This document shows, one piece after another, positions 7,084 through 14,797 of a stretch of 21,727 nt of DNA. The DNA is from DAINBT01 sp036732785 (GTDB lineage: Bacteria; Planctomycetota; Phycisphaerae; Sedimentisphaerales; SM23-30): the NCBI GenBank assembly GCA_964537505.1, contig CAZICK010000066.1, positions 1-21,727 of the forward strand, written 5' to 3'. The position numbers and the translations under genes were made by a program. Position 1 is the first letter of the stretch, and each line of letters opens with the position of its first letter. A model generated the notes under the pieces. It saw only the letters and a list, made by a program, of their open reading frames with translations, searched no databases and was not told the DNA's origin.

Positions 7084-8193
7084 TCATAGTTGTCGTATCG
7101 CCGCTTTGATCGCTGATTCGGTCAGGTCGCTGACGAAGGTACAATCACCTAAGGATGTTGGCAAAACGAATTTGATTTTGCCGTCCTGTACTTTCTTGTC
7201 GTGTTTCATAGCTTCATACAACTGGTCCGGCGGCAAAGGTTTATCGGCGACCGTTGGAAGGTTGAATCTGCCCAGCAGTTTCAATATCCTTGCGGCCTGG
7301 CGGTCTTCGAAAATATCTCGCTGTACCGCTAATCGGCTCGCAGCGACCATTCCCATCGCTACCGCTTCACCATGATGATAATCATGATCGGCCAATACCG
7401 TTTCAAGCGTATGGCCGATAGTGTGACCGAAATTAAGTATTCCCCGCAGGCCGGACTCCCGTTCATCAGCGGAAACCACCTCGGCCTTGATCCGGCAATT
7501 ACGCACTACCAGATCGACCATCAATTCGGGCTGCAGGTCCATGATTTCATCGGCATACTTTTCGAGGTGCTCAAAAAATACGCCGTCACGGATAATCGCG
7601 TGTTTAACGGTTTCTGCCAGTCCGCAGCCCAATTCCCGTGGCGGCAGGGTTTTGAGGACGCTGGTATCGGCGAAAACCAATTTCGGCTGATAAAACGCTC
7701 CAATCATATTCTTGCCGCGTGGATGGTTTATACCGGTCTTACCACCGATACTGCTATCGACCATGGCCAACAGGCTCGTCGGCAACTGGACAAAACTTAC
7801 TCCACGTTTGAAGGTCGCCGCCACAAACCCGGCCAAGTCACCGACCACCCCGCCACCCAAAGCAACAATCGCATCCGACCGCTCAATAGAAAAATCGAAT
7901 AGTTGGTCGTAAATCGCTTCTACAACAGACATGCGTTTACTTGGCTCACCGGCCTTGACGGTAATCATATCCGCCCGGATATCGACGCTGTTAAGTGTCT
8001 GGATGACGGATTGGCCATATAACGGTCCTACGTTGTCGTCGGTGACGACGACAACCCGGCGACGGCCGCAATGGTGTACAAAAAAACCTCCAAATTGAGG
8101 GAGAATCTGCGAGCCGACATAAATGGGGTAGCTGTCCCGCCCCAATTCCACAGTAATCGTCTGTCCGGGAAAATCCGGGGCCGTTTTGGTCAT
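7084..8193 (-). CDS. aroB: 3-dehydroquinate synthase
   Basis: A 369-residue protein of normal AroB length. It converts DAHP to 3-dehydroquinate, step two of the shikimate pathway, using NAD and a divalent metal. Signatures are ALGGGVVGDLAGFVAATFKR, LPTSLLAMVDSSIGGKTGIN, GKNMIGAFYQP, the metal-ligand regions GCGLAETVKHAII, NFGHTIGHTLE and HHGEAVAMGM. The ATG at 8193 has GGGAG six bases upstream. It stands alone, divergent from folC and convergent with the hydrolase gene. Confidence 0.95.
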   Translation of the reverse strand: MTKTAPDFPGQTITVELGRDSYPIYVGSQILPQFGGFFVHHCGRRRVVVVTDDNVGPLYGQSVIQTLNSVDIRADMITVKAGEPSKRMSVVEAIYDQLFDFSIERSDAIVALGGGVVGDLAGFVAATFKRGVSFVQLPTSLLAMVDSSIGGKTGINHPRGKNMIGAFYQPKLVFADTSVLKTLPPRELGCGLAETVKHAIIRDGVFFEHLEKYADEIMDLQPELMVDLVVRNCRIKAEVVSADERESGLRGILNFGHTIGHTLETVLADHDYHHGEAVAMGMVAASRLAVQRDIFEDRQAARILKLLGRFNLPTVADKPLPPDQLYEAMKHDKKVQDGKIKFVLPTSLGDCTFVSDLTESAIKAAIRQL

Positions 8194-8633
8194 GAGGTAC
8201 TCCCTATTATACCAAGTTGGATATTAGTTATCGCGTTAAAATACCCGCCAAAGGCCAATCAGTCAATATGTCTGTTGAGAATTGCTACAGAAATTTAGTC
8301 CTACCTGTTCATAAATATTTGATTTCACGGGAGTTATATAGGTATTTGACCGATTTTGAGACTTATAACAGCCAAATTGTGCCTAATGTGTTCGTGGAAA
8401 AACCGAGGTATTTCACTAAATGAACTTTTCTTTTGCTTTCATATCTCTTGCTTTTGCAATGCTTTACAAGCGTCAGCGGCGTCCGATTTTCTCATTTTGG
8501 CAGTTATGGGTTGATTTTTTGTGCGATAGCGTTACAATAGACTCTTAAGAATGTGATGATATTATTGTAGGTGACAACTGAGGCGGTCAGCGAGACAGAC
8601 TACAATCACCCCAGGAGCAACCAGGGAGATCCC
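8194..8633. other. AT-rich divergent spacer between aroB and folC
   Basis: This 440-base region has no convincing gene. A TTG-started 68-codon frame at 8217-8423 lacks a Shine-Dalgarno and resembles nothing I know. For aroB there is a TGGTATAAT extended -10 (TATAAT at 8211-8206, minus strand), but it lies so close to the start that the leader would be nearly absent. For folC a better candidate promoter is listed separately. No riboswitch or RNA fold is recognised. Confidence 0.5.
8511..8538 (+). promoter_or_regulatory. Candidate folC promoter
   Basis: TTGATT (8511-8516), a 16-base spacer and TACAAT (8533-8538) resemble a sigma70 promoter (4/6 and 5/6 matches). The predicted start near 8545 gives a leader of about 90 nt before the folC ATG at 8634. 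Confidence 0.45.
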
Positions 8634-10004
8634 ATGGCCTCTAGTAGGAAAACAAGTGGTATGATTACGACCTATAAGGCGGCTTTGTCGTTTTTGTTCA
8701 GCAACACTAACTACGAGTCAGCCAGGCGGTTACGGTACAACAAGGATACCTTCAATCTTGATCGGATGTATCAACTTCTGCATAGCATAGGGGATCCGCA
8801 TGAAAAACTCACCTCGGTTCACGTTGCCGGGACCAAGGGCAAAGGTTCGACCTGTATGATGCTCTCGGAAATGCTGATCTCTACCGGCTATAAGGTAGGA
8901 CTCTATACTTCACCGCACGTTTTGGATCTCCGCGAGCGGATTCGTGTCAATCACCGTATTGTCAGTGAAAGGGCTATGGTTCGCCTGGTCAAAAAGGTGG
9001 CTCCGGTGGTTGAAAAAATGGCCGACGACCCGCCCACATTTTTTGAGCTTATGACCGGCATGGCATTTTTGCATTTTGTAGAGGAGAAGGTTGATTTTGC
9101 CGTAATCGAAGCCGGTCTGGGTGGCAGACTCGACAGCACCAATGTTTTGCAACCGGAGGCAATAGGTATCACCAGTCTGAGTATTGATCATCAGATGTTG
9201 TTGGGCGATACCCTGAGCAAAATCGCCAAAGAAAAGGCCGGCATATTCAAAAAGGGTGTTCCGACAGTTTCGGTAATGCAGGATACCGAGGCGATGCGTG
9301 TTCTGCGCCGTGAGGCCAATCATGTCGGTGCTCCACTGCGTTTTACAGGCAAGGACATAGATTTTTCATGTCGGTTTGAATCGTCGCGTTCTTTGGGACC
9401 TCACAACCGTATCTGTCTGACCACACCAACCAGTAAATTCGAACATTTGCCTGTCCCTGCGTTTGGTGAGCATCAGGCAATTAATTGCGGGTTGGCATTG
9501 TCACTGCTGGACTGCCTGAAGATGCGTGGTTTTGAGATTAACGATGAGCGGGCCATTAGCGGTTTGGCTAATACCAAACTACCCGGTCGTATGGAAATGA
9601 TCTGTCAGGACCCACGCATTCTGATTGACGGGGCGCACAATGCCGCCAGCATCCGGGCTCTGATTCAGGCAACCGGCCAGCACATACCTTACGATTCCCT
9701 GATCGTTATCTTTGGCTGCTGTGAGGATAAGGATGTCGCAGGCATGTTGGACCAGTTGCAATATGGCGCGGACAAGGTTATTTTCACCAGCATCCCTTCC
9801 CCACGGTCGATGCACCCGGAAGAACTCTCCGAGATGTACACAGACCTTTGTGGGAAAATGTGTCAGACGGCTTCGACGCTTCCAGAAGCTCTGCGTATTG
9901 CCAAGCCGGCTTTTAGTGTAGGCGACCTGATCTGCATTACGGGCAGTTTTTACCTGGTGGGTCAGGCCAAGCAAATGTTAGAGTCCAAGTCGGTACTGAT
10001 CTGA
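8634..10004 (+). CDS. folC: Folylpolyglutamate synthase / dihydrofolate synthase (FolC, Mur ligase family)
   Basis: A 456-residue ATP-dependent ligase that adds glutamate to dihydropteroate and/or folates. It has the Mur-ligase P-loop HVAGTKGKGSTC (residues 63-74), the FolC signature YTSPHVLDLRERIRVN, the metal/ATP-site region EAGLGGRLDSTNVL, the LPGRME motif and DGAHN of the C-terminal domain. A GTG at 8571 extends the frame by 21 residues. I prefer the ATG at 8634 because AGGGAG lies five bases upstream and the extra residues have no family counterpart. It is a single gene convergent with mqnD. Confidence 0.93.
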   Translation: MASSRKTSGMITTYKAALSFLFSNTNYESARRLRYNKDTFNLDRMYQLLHSIGDPHEKLTSVHVAGTKGKGSTCMMLSEMLISTGYKVGLYTSPHVLDLRERIRVNHRIVSERAMVRLVKKVAPVVEKMADDPPTFFELMTGMAFLHFVEEKVDFAVIEAGLGGRLDSTNVLQPEAIGITSLSIDHQMLLGDTLSKIAKEKAGIFKKGVPTVSVMQDTEAMRVLRREANHVGAPLRFTGKDIDFSCRFESSRSLGPHNRICLTTPTSKFEHLPVPAFGEHQAINCGLALSLLDCLKMRGFEINDERAISGLANTKLPGRMEMICQDPRILIDGAHNAASIRALIQATGQHIPYDSLIVIFGCCEDKDVAGMLDQLQYGADKVIFTSIPSPRSMHPEELSEMYTDLCGKMCQTASTLPEALRIAKPAFSVGDLICITGSFYLVGQAKQMLESKSVLI

Positions 10005-10118
10005 TTTCTCCAAGACGACCGGTCTATTCCCGAACGCCTCCTGGGGGAACCTCTAATCTCCAATAATCTCCAAGGCCGCACCGGTTGTGTTGACCGCATC
10101 GGCTGTTTTGATTAGCCG

Positions 10119-11021
10119 TCAGACGTATTGGATGTCTTGCGCCTCTGGAACAAGTTTGGCTTTGCTGCCCCGGCGGAGCAGCTCGTCAACGGCCCGGCGC
10201 CCCAGCGGACCGAAATTCACAGTCCACTCGTTAACATACATACCCACAAATTTGTCCGCCAGCGACACATCGAGACCGCGGCCGAATTCCAAAGCGTATT
10301 CAACCGCCTGTGGTCTGTGGGTCAGGCCATATTCGATACTGGATTTGAGTATAGAACTTACCCTGCCGATGGTTTCGTTGCCGAGGTCACGCCTGATTAC
10401 GTTACAGCCCAGCGGTAGCGGCAAGTGCGTCTGATCGTGCCACCATCGGCCCAGGTCAATCAGGCAGCACAGTCCCAACTGTTCGTAAGTTAGCTGCCCT
10501 TCATGGATGATAAGACCGGCATCTACTTTGCCCTGCCGAACGGCCTCGGGTATCTCATCGAACATCATTACCAGGTAATCGAATTGCCCCAGCGCCAGTT
10601 GCAGGGTAAGAAACGCGCTGGTCATGGTTCCGGGTATGGCAATTGTCTTGCGGGCCAATTCTTCCAGTGGTATCGGCTCGGCAGCCACCACCAGCGGTCC
10701 GTGAGCGCCTGTCGGAGCGGTAGGGGGGGCAGGTATTTTCCTGCCATCGTCGGATTCATAATCGGCCAGTGCGGTCGCACCCATACTGGCGCCGCTGGAG
10801 AGAATCGCATACTTATCCTGCACATAAGGATAGGCATGTACGCTGATAGCGGTTATCTCAAGTCGGCCATCGCAGGCCCAGTCGTTGAGTGTTTGTATAT
10901 CACGCAATACATGCTCGAACTCGAAAGGTCCGCTATCAACCGCGCCGCAGGCCAGCCCGTAAAACATAAACGCATCGTCCGGATCAGGTGAATGTCCCAG
11001 TTTGATTAGCTGTTTGTTCAT
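10119..11021 (-). CDS. mqnD: 1,4-dihydroxy-6-naphthoate synthase, futalosine menaquinone pathway
   Basis: A 300-residue protein with the MqnD hallmark GHSPDPDDAFMFY at residues 9-21 and a periplasmic-binding-protein-like fold. It has conserved EITAISVHAYPYV, the GTMTSAFLTLQLALG ligand loop, and KVDAGLIIHEGQLTYE. MqnD converts cyclic dehypoxanthine futalosine to 1,4-dihydroxy-6-naphthoate in the cytoplasm. MqnA, the other family member, would not show the SPDPDDAFMF motif. It is the last gene of the manA-rluB-gmhA-mqnD string, 30 bases after gmhA. The rest of the pathway is not in the window. Confidence 0.88.
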   Translation of the reverse strand: MNKQLIKLGHSPDPDDAFMFYGLACGAVDSGPFEFEHVLRDIQTLNDWACDGRLEITAISVHAYPYVQDKYAILSSGASMGATALADYESDDGRKIPAPPTAPTGAHGPLVVAAEPIPLEELARKTIAIPGTMTSAFLTLQLALGQFDYLVMMFDEIPEAVRQGKVDAGLIIHEGQLTYEQLGLCCLIDLGRWWHDQTHLPLPLGCNVIRRDLGNETIGRVSSILKSSIEYGLTHRPQAVEYALEFGRGLDVSLADKFVGMYVNEWTVNFGPLGRRAVDELLRRGSKAKLVPEAQDIQYV

Positions 11022-11051
11022 GGTGTTTTTCTCTGTCTTTGTGCGTGGCTG

Positions 11052-11735
11052 TTAAGAAGCGTAAAAAAAATGCGCTTCAATCATTCGGCACAGGGTATGA
11101 TAAAGTGGTATCTGATTTTCCTGAATCTTGGCGGTGCAGTCTCCCGGCACACGCAATGCGATATCGGCCGTTTGAGCCAACTGCCCACCGTCCGGACCGG
11201 TAAAACTGATGGTGACCAATTCATGGGCTTTCGCCAACGTCATTGCCGCTATAACATTTTTGGCATTGCCGCTGGTACTGATCCCCAGCAGAGCGCCAGT
11301 TTTCAAATGTCCGGCAAAGGCGTTCAATTCCTGGGCATAACTGAAGATCGGATCGCGGTCGTTTTCGTAAGCGCTGCGCAGACCATGCGATTCTCCCAGA
11401 ACGACAACAGGCAAACCGACTTCCAGGTTTTCCAGCAGCGCAGCGCCGATCTTGCTGCCTTTCAAACGAGCCTTTACCTTTGGATCGGTAATTGGCCGGG
11501 GTCTTTCAAAACTTTTGGTCAGTTCAGCCTTGATGTGTATCGCATCGGCGAAACTGCCCCCGTTGCCGCATATATACAAAATTCCGCCCTGTTCGAAAAC
11601 GTCCACGACGGCTCGATACACGCCGATCAAAACCTGTTCACTATCATCGAGCAGACCTGGCCGCTGAGAAATCCGTCCGACGATCGCTTTCACAGCGTCC
11701 GGCAGGGGGGTATCAGCTTGGTTTCGGCTGGTCAT
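11052..11735 (-). CDS. gmhA: SIS-domain sedoheptulose-7-phosphate isomerase (GmhA-like)
   Basis: A 227-residue SIS-domain protein. It shows ICGNGGSFADAIHIKAEL (canonical CGNGGSAADA), the loop LGISTSGNAKNVIAAM, and the C-terminal IPLYHTLCRMIEAHFF that carries the GmhA active-site His/Glu region. GmhA makes D-glycero-D-manno-heptose 7-phosphate for LPS core or other heptosylated glycans. Other SIS isomerases (DiaA-like) are the main alternative. A TTG frame start exists at 11741, but the ATG at 11735 has AAAGGAA seven bases upstream and starts two bases after the rluB stop. Confidence 0.8.
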   Translation of the reverse strand: MTSRNQADTPLPDAVKAIVGRISQRPGLLDDSEQVLIGVYRAVVDVFEQGGILYICGNGGSFADAIHIKAELTKSFERPRPITDPKVKARLKGSKIGAALLENLEVGLPVVVLGESHGLRSAYENDRDPIFSYAQELNAFAGHLKTGALLGISTSGNAKNVIAAMTLAKAHELVTISFTGPDGGQLAQTADIALRVPGDCTAKIQENQIPLYHTLCRMIEAHFFYAS

Positions 11736-11737
11736 AA

Positions 11738-12487
11738 TCAAATTCCTTTTGTCTTTATATTTGTTGACGGCTTGGGCTGTGTTATCTTGCGCAGCGATTT
11801 GACTTCAGCCGGCTTTAACTGCCGAAACTTACCCGGACCCAGTCCACGCAATGTAAGCGGGCCGATGCGAACCCGTGTCAACTGGTGTACCGAATGGCCC
11901 AGACGGGCCAACATACGTCTGATCTGGCGGTTGCGTCCTTCCCGCAGTACGATTTCCAGGTTGGTTTGTTTCGAATTTCGCTGCAATATCTTGATGCTTT
12001 CCATGCATGCCTTGCCCTGCTCAAGATGGATGCCTTTTTTAAGTTTCCGGATGTCTTCGCCCGTAACCCAACCGGCAGCTTCGGCAACGTATGTCTTGGC
12101 TACCCCATAACGGGGATGCGTCAACTGATTAGCCAGTTCCCCGTCGTTGGTCATAATCAGCAGTCCCTTCGAATCGGTGTCCAGCCGACCAACCGGATAA
12201 ACCCGAAATTTAACGTTCTTCAGCAGATCGACCGCCCTTAGCCGACCGGACGGATCTGAGTTGGTGCATACAACTTTTTTCGGCTTGTTAAGCAGATAAT
12301 AAACTTTAGGCTCAATCTTCAGCCTGGCTCCGGAAACAACAATCACATCACAGGTCGGCTCGACAAAAACAGGCAGCTTATTGACAATCGTGCCGTTGAT
12401 TTTTACCAGGCCCTGGCGGATCATTTCCTCACACTGCCGCCGACTGGCAACACCAGCCTCAGCCATTACCTTTTGTAATCTTTCCAT
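11738..12487 (-). CDS. RluB/RsuA-type rRNA pseudouridine synthase
   Basis: A 249-residue protein with an N-terminal S4 RNA-binding domain (residues 1-60, LQKVMAEAGVASRRQCEEMI). This is followed by the TruB/RsuA-type catalytic domain with VGRLDTDSKGLLIMTNDG, where Asp103 is the catalytic aspartate. The C-terminal REGRNRQIRRML and LTRVRIGPLTL motifs are also present. RluB modifies U2605 of 23S rRNA and RsuA modifies U516 of 16S rRNA; RluB is more likely from overall motifs, but the two are not separable by eye. The ATG at 12487 is chosen because the S4 domain begins there; the upstream in-frame extension to 12610 lies inside manA. Spacing to manA is 5 bases. Confidence 0.88.
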   Translation of the reverse strand: MERLQKVMAEAGVASRRQCEEMIRQGLVKINGTIVNKLPVFVEPTCDVIVVSGARLKIEPKVYYLLNKPKKVVCTNSDPSGRLRAVDLLKNVKFRVYPVGRLDTDSKGLLIMTNDGELANQLTHPRYGVAKTYVAEAAGWVTGEDIRKLKKGIHLEQGKACMESIKILQRNSKQTNLEIVLREGRNRQIRRMLARLGHSVHQLTRVRIGPLTLRGLGPGKFRQLKPAEVKSLRKITQPKPSTNIKTKGI

Positions 12488-12492
12488 GGTTG

Positions 12493-13533
12493 TCACTTCA
12501 CTTTCACTGGTCCCAGGCACGTCAGCAGAAATTGGCCCGATTGCCTCACGGCCAGGCAGCCCTTGGCCGTTGCTGGTATCAGTATAGTATCGCCCGCATT
12601 GTATTGACAACCATTTTCGGGGTCATCATTATTACCGACAATGCCCGATCCGTTCAGGGCGATCATTACAAATGGTATGTTCGAGTTGAATTGCCGCGGG
12701 GCGTTTTCATCCGCCGACAAGCAAACCACACTGAAATAAGGACAATCGACCAACAATTTTGCCGAACCGAGTTTATTGGCGATTTCTTTCAATATCCCTG
12801 CGGTATCATCGGGCGAACTGTAAGTTTTATCGCCGGTAGGGGGGGGACATCCTGGACAAGTATAGTGAATACTCTCCAATGCCTGTTCGATATGCAGTTG
12901 GCGTGAGCGACCCTGGCTGTCCAGGCGGTTCCAGTCATAAAGCCGATAGGTGGTATCCGACGGCGTTTGAATCTCAGCTACCACAACCCCGGCTCCCAAA
13001 GCATGTATTGTACCGGCCGGTAAAAAATGAAAATCCCCTTTTTTAGCTGGGTATCTTTCCATAAGCTCTTCGACATTACCATCTGTCAGGGCCTGCTGGA
13101 GTTTTTCCCTGCTGACATCCGGTTTCAGACCGCGATATATCACCGAGTCCGACTGGGCTTCCAGGACATACCAGCATTCGGTCTTTAGCTGAGCTTCGGA
13201 AAATTTGCGACAGGCCTGCCCGTCCGGATGCACCTGCACGCTGAGCACATTATTGGCATCGAGAAACTTGATCAGCAATCCAAATGGAAATTCGCACTGT
13301 TCCTGCGTAAACCCAAGTTCCTGCCCGTGTTCGCTGAGCAGTTGGCGAACATTCATCCCCGACCAAGGCCCATTGGCAACGACGCTTTTATCGTCCGGCA
13401 AGTCCGCCAGTTCCCAGCTTTCCCCAATCACCGCATCCGCCGGCAACTCCTTACCATACAACCGCTTCAGGCGATCAGAACCCCAAATTCGCTCCTTGAA
13501 TATCGGCCTGAATTTTACGGGAGAACAACTCAT
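12493..13533 (-). CDS. manA: Mannose-6-phosphate isomerase, class I
   Basis: A 346-residue cupin-fold enzyme of the shorter bacterial type, interconverting mannose 6-phosphate and fructose 6-phosphate. The zinc-site residues are in place: Gln100 and His102 (SVQVHPDG), Glu119 (KTECWYV) and His177 (GTIHALG). It is followed by the family motif VAEIQTPSDTTYRLYDW. It leads the minus-strand operon with rluB, gmhA and mqnD; its product feeds GDP-mannose and, with GmhA, sugar nucleotides for surface glycans. The Shine-Dalgarno AGGAAAGG sits about 11 bases before the ATG. The stretch CPGCPPPTG near residue 230 is encoded by one of the polar G/C-run motifs. Confidence 0.92.
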   Translation of the reverse strand: MSCSPVKFRPIFKERIWGSDRLKRLYGKELPADAVIGESWELADLPDDKSVVANGPWSGMNVRQLLSEHGQELGFTQEQCEFPFGLLIKFLDANNVLSVQVHPDGQACRKFSEAQLKTECWYVLEAQSDSVIYRGLKPDVSREKLQQALTDGNVEELMERYPAKKGDFHFLPAGTIHALGAGVVVAEIQTPSDTTYRLYDWNRLDSQGRSRQLHIEQALESIHYTCPGCPPPTGDKTYSSPDDTAGILKEIANKLGSAKLLVDCPYFSVVCLSADENAPRQFNSNIPFVMIALNGSGIVGNNDDPENGCQYNAGDTILIPATAKGCLAVRQSGQFLLTCLGPVKVK

Positions 13534-13602
13534 AGCAACTAATACCTTTCCTGTCTCTATATTCCTGTACTATCTAATTATTCAGTAATCTAACCGCCAT
13601 TT

Positions 13603-13630
13603 ATTGTATGCGATTCGGGGGTTTAATAAA
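13603..13630 (-). promoter_or_regulatory. manA: Weak candidate promoter for the manA operon
   Basis: On the minus strand TACAAT (13608-13603) is preceded after 16 bases by TTTATT (13630-13625). The -10 is good (5/6), the -35 poor (3/6). The leader would be about 65 nt. Confidence 0.35.
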
Positions 13631-13701
13631 GATTAAAACGTGAATTTTGGGCCTTGCACACCAGCCAAGCGAAAAAAACCGCTGAGAGTGCCCCAGACCC
13701 A

Positions 13702-13729
13702 AGGTCCCATAATATATCTTATGTTTCAT
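13702..13729 (+). other. dif: Candidate dif site (XerC/XerD chromosome-dimer resolution)
   Basis: The 28 bases divide into an XerC-type arm AGGTCCCATAA (13702-13712), a six-base centre TATATC (13713-13718) and an XerD-type arm TTATGTTTCAT (13719-13729). Compared with E. coli dif (GGTGCGCATAA, TGTATA, TTATGTTAAAT), the left arm matches 7/11 and the right arm 9/11. Against the Firmicutes type (ACTTCCTATAA) the left arm matches 8/11, and the centre differs by one base from TATATA. The inner CATAA...TTATG is the conserved recombinase contact core. It lies in a non-coding gap beside toxin-antitoxin genes, where the polarity of all long G/C runs switches. The comparison is from memory; a plasmid- or phage-type XerCD site is the main alternative. 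Confidence 0.6.
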
Positions 13730-13739
13730 TGGACATTAG

Positions 13740-13846
13740 TGGGCAGCAAATTGTAGAACCTGCTTAACCATAGCGATGACAAGCAGTTACGTTCGAAATC
13801 ACGTTTGAATTGGCTAGAATCGGCTTATCTGCGAGATAGTCTTCAC
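13740..13846 (-). pseudogene. Decayed YafQ/RelE-family toxin remnant
   Basis: A GTG at 13846 overlaps the antitoxin stop as GTGA and reads MKTISQISRF, then hits a stop. Skipping about ten bases (13811-13820, with ATTC duplicated at its borders) restores FKRDFERN, giving a combined N-terminus KTISQISRFKRDFER typical of YafQ-type mRNA interferases. A second shift is needed to read AMVKQVLQFAAH, which fits the second helix of that family. The remainder of the expected toxin (about 90 residues) is missing, and the dif-like site starts 11 bases downstream. The toxin should be inactive. Confidence 0.55.
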
Positions 13847-13977
13847 TTGGCCAAGTCCTCAAACAGGTCATCAGTCGCATCAAAGCTTTTGATGTTTTCC
13901 CCCTTTTGGGCTTGCTCAAGTGTTTTCGCCGTCAGTTCGGTGGGAATTTTAATCTCAATTGGATGGGAATATAACAT
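13843..13977 (-). CDS. Short antitoxin-like protein (44 residues)
   Basis: A 44-codon gene, MLYSHPIEIKI... ending in SFDATDDLFEDLAK. A terminal acidic (S/F)D..(D/E)LFEDL helix after a KTLEQAQKGE segment is typical of small RelB/YefM-like antitoxins that wrap around RelE/YafQ toxins. GAAGG lies five bases before the ATG. It follows the HigA-like gene by 39 bases and overlaps the start of the toxin remnant by GTGA, the usual antitoxin-toxin order. It may be an orphan antitoxin kept after toxin loss. No independent DNA-binding domain is evident. Confidence 0.6.
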   Translation of the reverse strand: MLYSHPIEIKIPTELTAKTLEQAQKGENIKSFDATDDLFEDLAK

Positions 13978-14016
13978 GGAAACCTTCTATTGCCCCAAAA
14001 ATCGCAAAATCCCGTA

Positions 14017-14430
14017 TTATTTCTTTGTTTTCGCAACGGCTGGAATGATCGATTTGAAAAGATCGGGATTTCTTTGCGCCAACCACAGAAGCCGCAGGGC
14101 CGCCCCGCTGGGAGTGTTTTGATTCTGCTCCCAGGCCTGAATGGTCTTAGGCGAAACGTTCAGTAAAAAAGCGAATAAATGCTGGCTCAAATGGAGTTCA
14201 TTTTCACGAAGATCGACAATCTCCTTGGCCTTTATCTCTTTGAGCGGCTTGGGAAACGTAACTTCCCGGCAGGTGAGTTTTTTTCCTTTCTCCAATGAAT
14301 CGACAACGTCCAGCAAACTGTCGCGAATGCCCTGGAAATAGGGATTTTGTGGTTTTTTCTCTTTGCCAGCCCGGCTGGCCCTCTTTGAATTGTGAGTAGT
14401 AACTGCCATATTTTTATGTGCTTTTGCCAT
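14017..14430 (-). CDS. HigA/XRE-type antitoxin with helix-turn-helix
   Basis: A 137-residue protein with a basic N-terminal tail and a C-terminal helix-turn-helix of the HigA/MqsA antitoxin type. The helix-turn-helix is LHLSQHLFAFLLNVSPKTIQAWEQNQNTPSGAALRLL at about residues 79-115. It should neutralise the toxin encoded just upstream and repress the shared promoter. The start ATG at 14430 lies inside the last codons of the toxin gene (17-base overlap), implying coupled translation; an alternative ATG at 14409 has no Shine-Dalgarno. Toxin-first order is that of higBA modules. Confidence 0.8.
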   Translation of the reverse strand: MAKAHKNMAVTTHNSKRASRAGKEKKPQNPYFQGIRDSLLDVVDSLEKGKKLTCREVTFPKPLKEIKAKEIVDLRENELHLSQHLFAFLLNVSPKTIQAWEQNQNTPSGAALRLLWLAQRNPDLFKSIIPAVAKTKK

Positions 14431-14767
14431 ATTTCTTTTTCACCGCTTCATCTAATATCTGTTTTATATATTTAAGCTCTTTAATTTCTTCTCGGCTCAA
14501 ACTTGTCTTGAATTTATCAGGAAATCTGATCAACAGAAACGTTATAGAATGTTCCGGATAATCAGCAAATACAACCTGCCAACCATCCGTGGTTCCATAA
14601 CAGCCACCTAGTCCGCAGTGAATCTGTTTGAGGCCTCCAGTACCGGCAATTATTTCACCTCGCCCTGACATAATATCAAATTCAAGTCTTTCGCGATCGG
14701 AAGCCTTTATTTTGCCAAATTTAGAGTCCTTATCAAAGCTCCTTGCTTCGTAAAAGTCATATTGCAT
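14414..14767 (-). CDS. HigB/RelE-like toxin
   Basis: A 117-residue protein with features of the RelE/HigB mRNA-interferase superfamily. It has a central GTGGLKQIHCG strand, the hydrophobic strands WQVVFADYPEHSITFLLIRFPD, and a C-terminal EEIKELKYIKQILDEA helix followed by a basic tail. Members cleave mRNA at the ribosome. It is the first gene of the module, expressed from a near-consensus promoter, with AAAAGG 10 bases before the ATG. Catalytic residues are not conserved enough across this branch to assign by eye. Confidence 0.75.
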   Translation of the reverse strand: MQYDFYEARSFDKDSKFGKIKASDRERLEFDIMSGRGEIIAGTGGLKQIHCGLGGCYGTTDGWQVVFADYPEHSITFLLIRFPDKFKTSLSREEIKELKYIKQILDEAVKKKYGKST

Positions 14768-14784
14768 CGTAACATAGCCTTTTA

Positions 14785-14797
14785 TATAATAATTATA
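14785..14797. promoter_or_regulatory. Palindromic candidate operator over the -10 of the toxin-antitoxin promoter
   Basis: TATAATAATTATA is a perfect 13-bp palindrome around a central base and contains the -10 hexamer. A dimeric helix-turn-helix antitoxin bound here would block RNA polymerase, the usual autoregulation of such modules. Low complexity makes chance occurrence possible. Confidence 0.45.

Noticed and set aside
8217..8423. A 68-codon plus frame in the aroB-folC spacer
   Set aside because: It starts with TTG, has no ribosome binding site, AT-rich composition and no recognisable similarity.
10005..10118. Possible terminator or repeat in the folC-mqnD convergent spacer (repeated AATCTCCAA)
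   Set aside because: The two short copies are not flanked by any stem and are too short to distinguish from chance.
11070..12110. A 346-codon plus-strand frame opposite gmhA and the rluB-type gene
   Set aside because: Both strands are open here, but the minus-strand products carry complete SIS and pseudouridine-synthase motifs, while the plus translation has none.
13660..13680. AGCG, a run of A, then CGCT as a possible terminator of the toxin-antitoxin operon
   Set aside because: The stem is only four base pairs and the T run would be in the loop, not after the stem.
13805..14122. A 105-codon plus frame across the toxin-antitoxin region
   Set aside because: It runs antisense to the HigA-like and small antitoxin genes, which have family motifs and ribosome binding sites.
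14400..14420. A TTATGTG word as a second dif-like arm flanking the toxin-antitoxin block
   Set aside because: Only six bases of one arm match and there is no partner arm at the right spacing.
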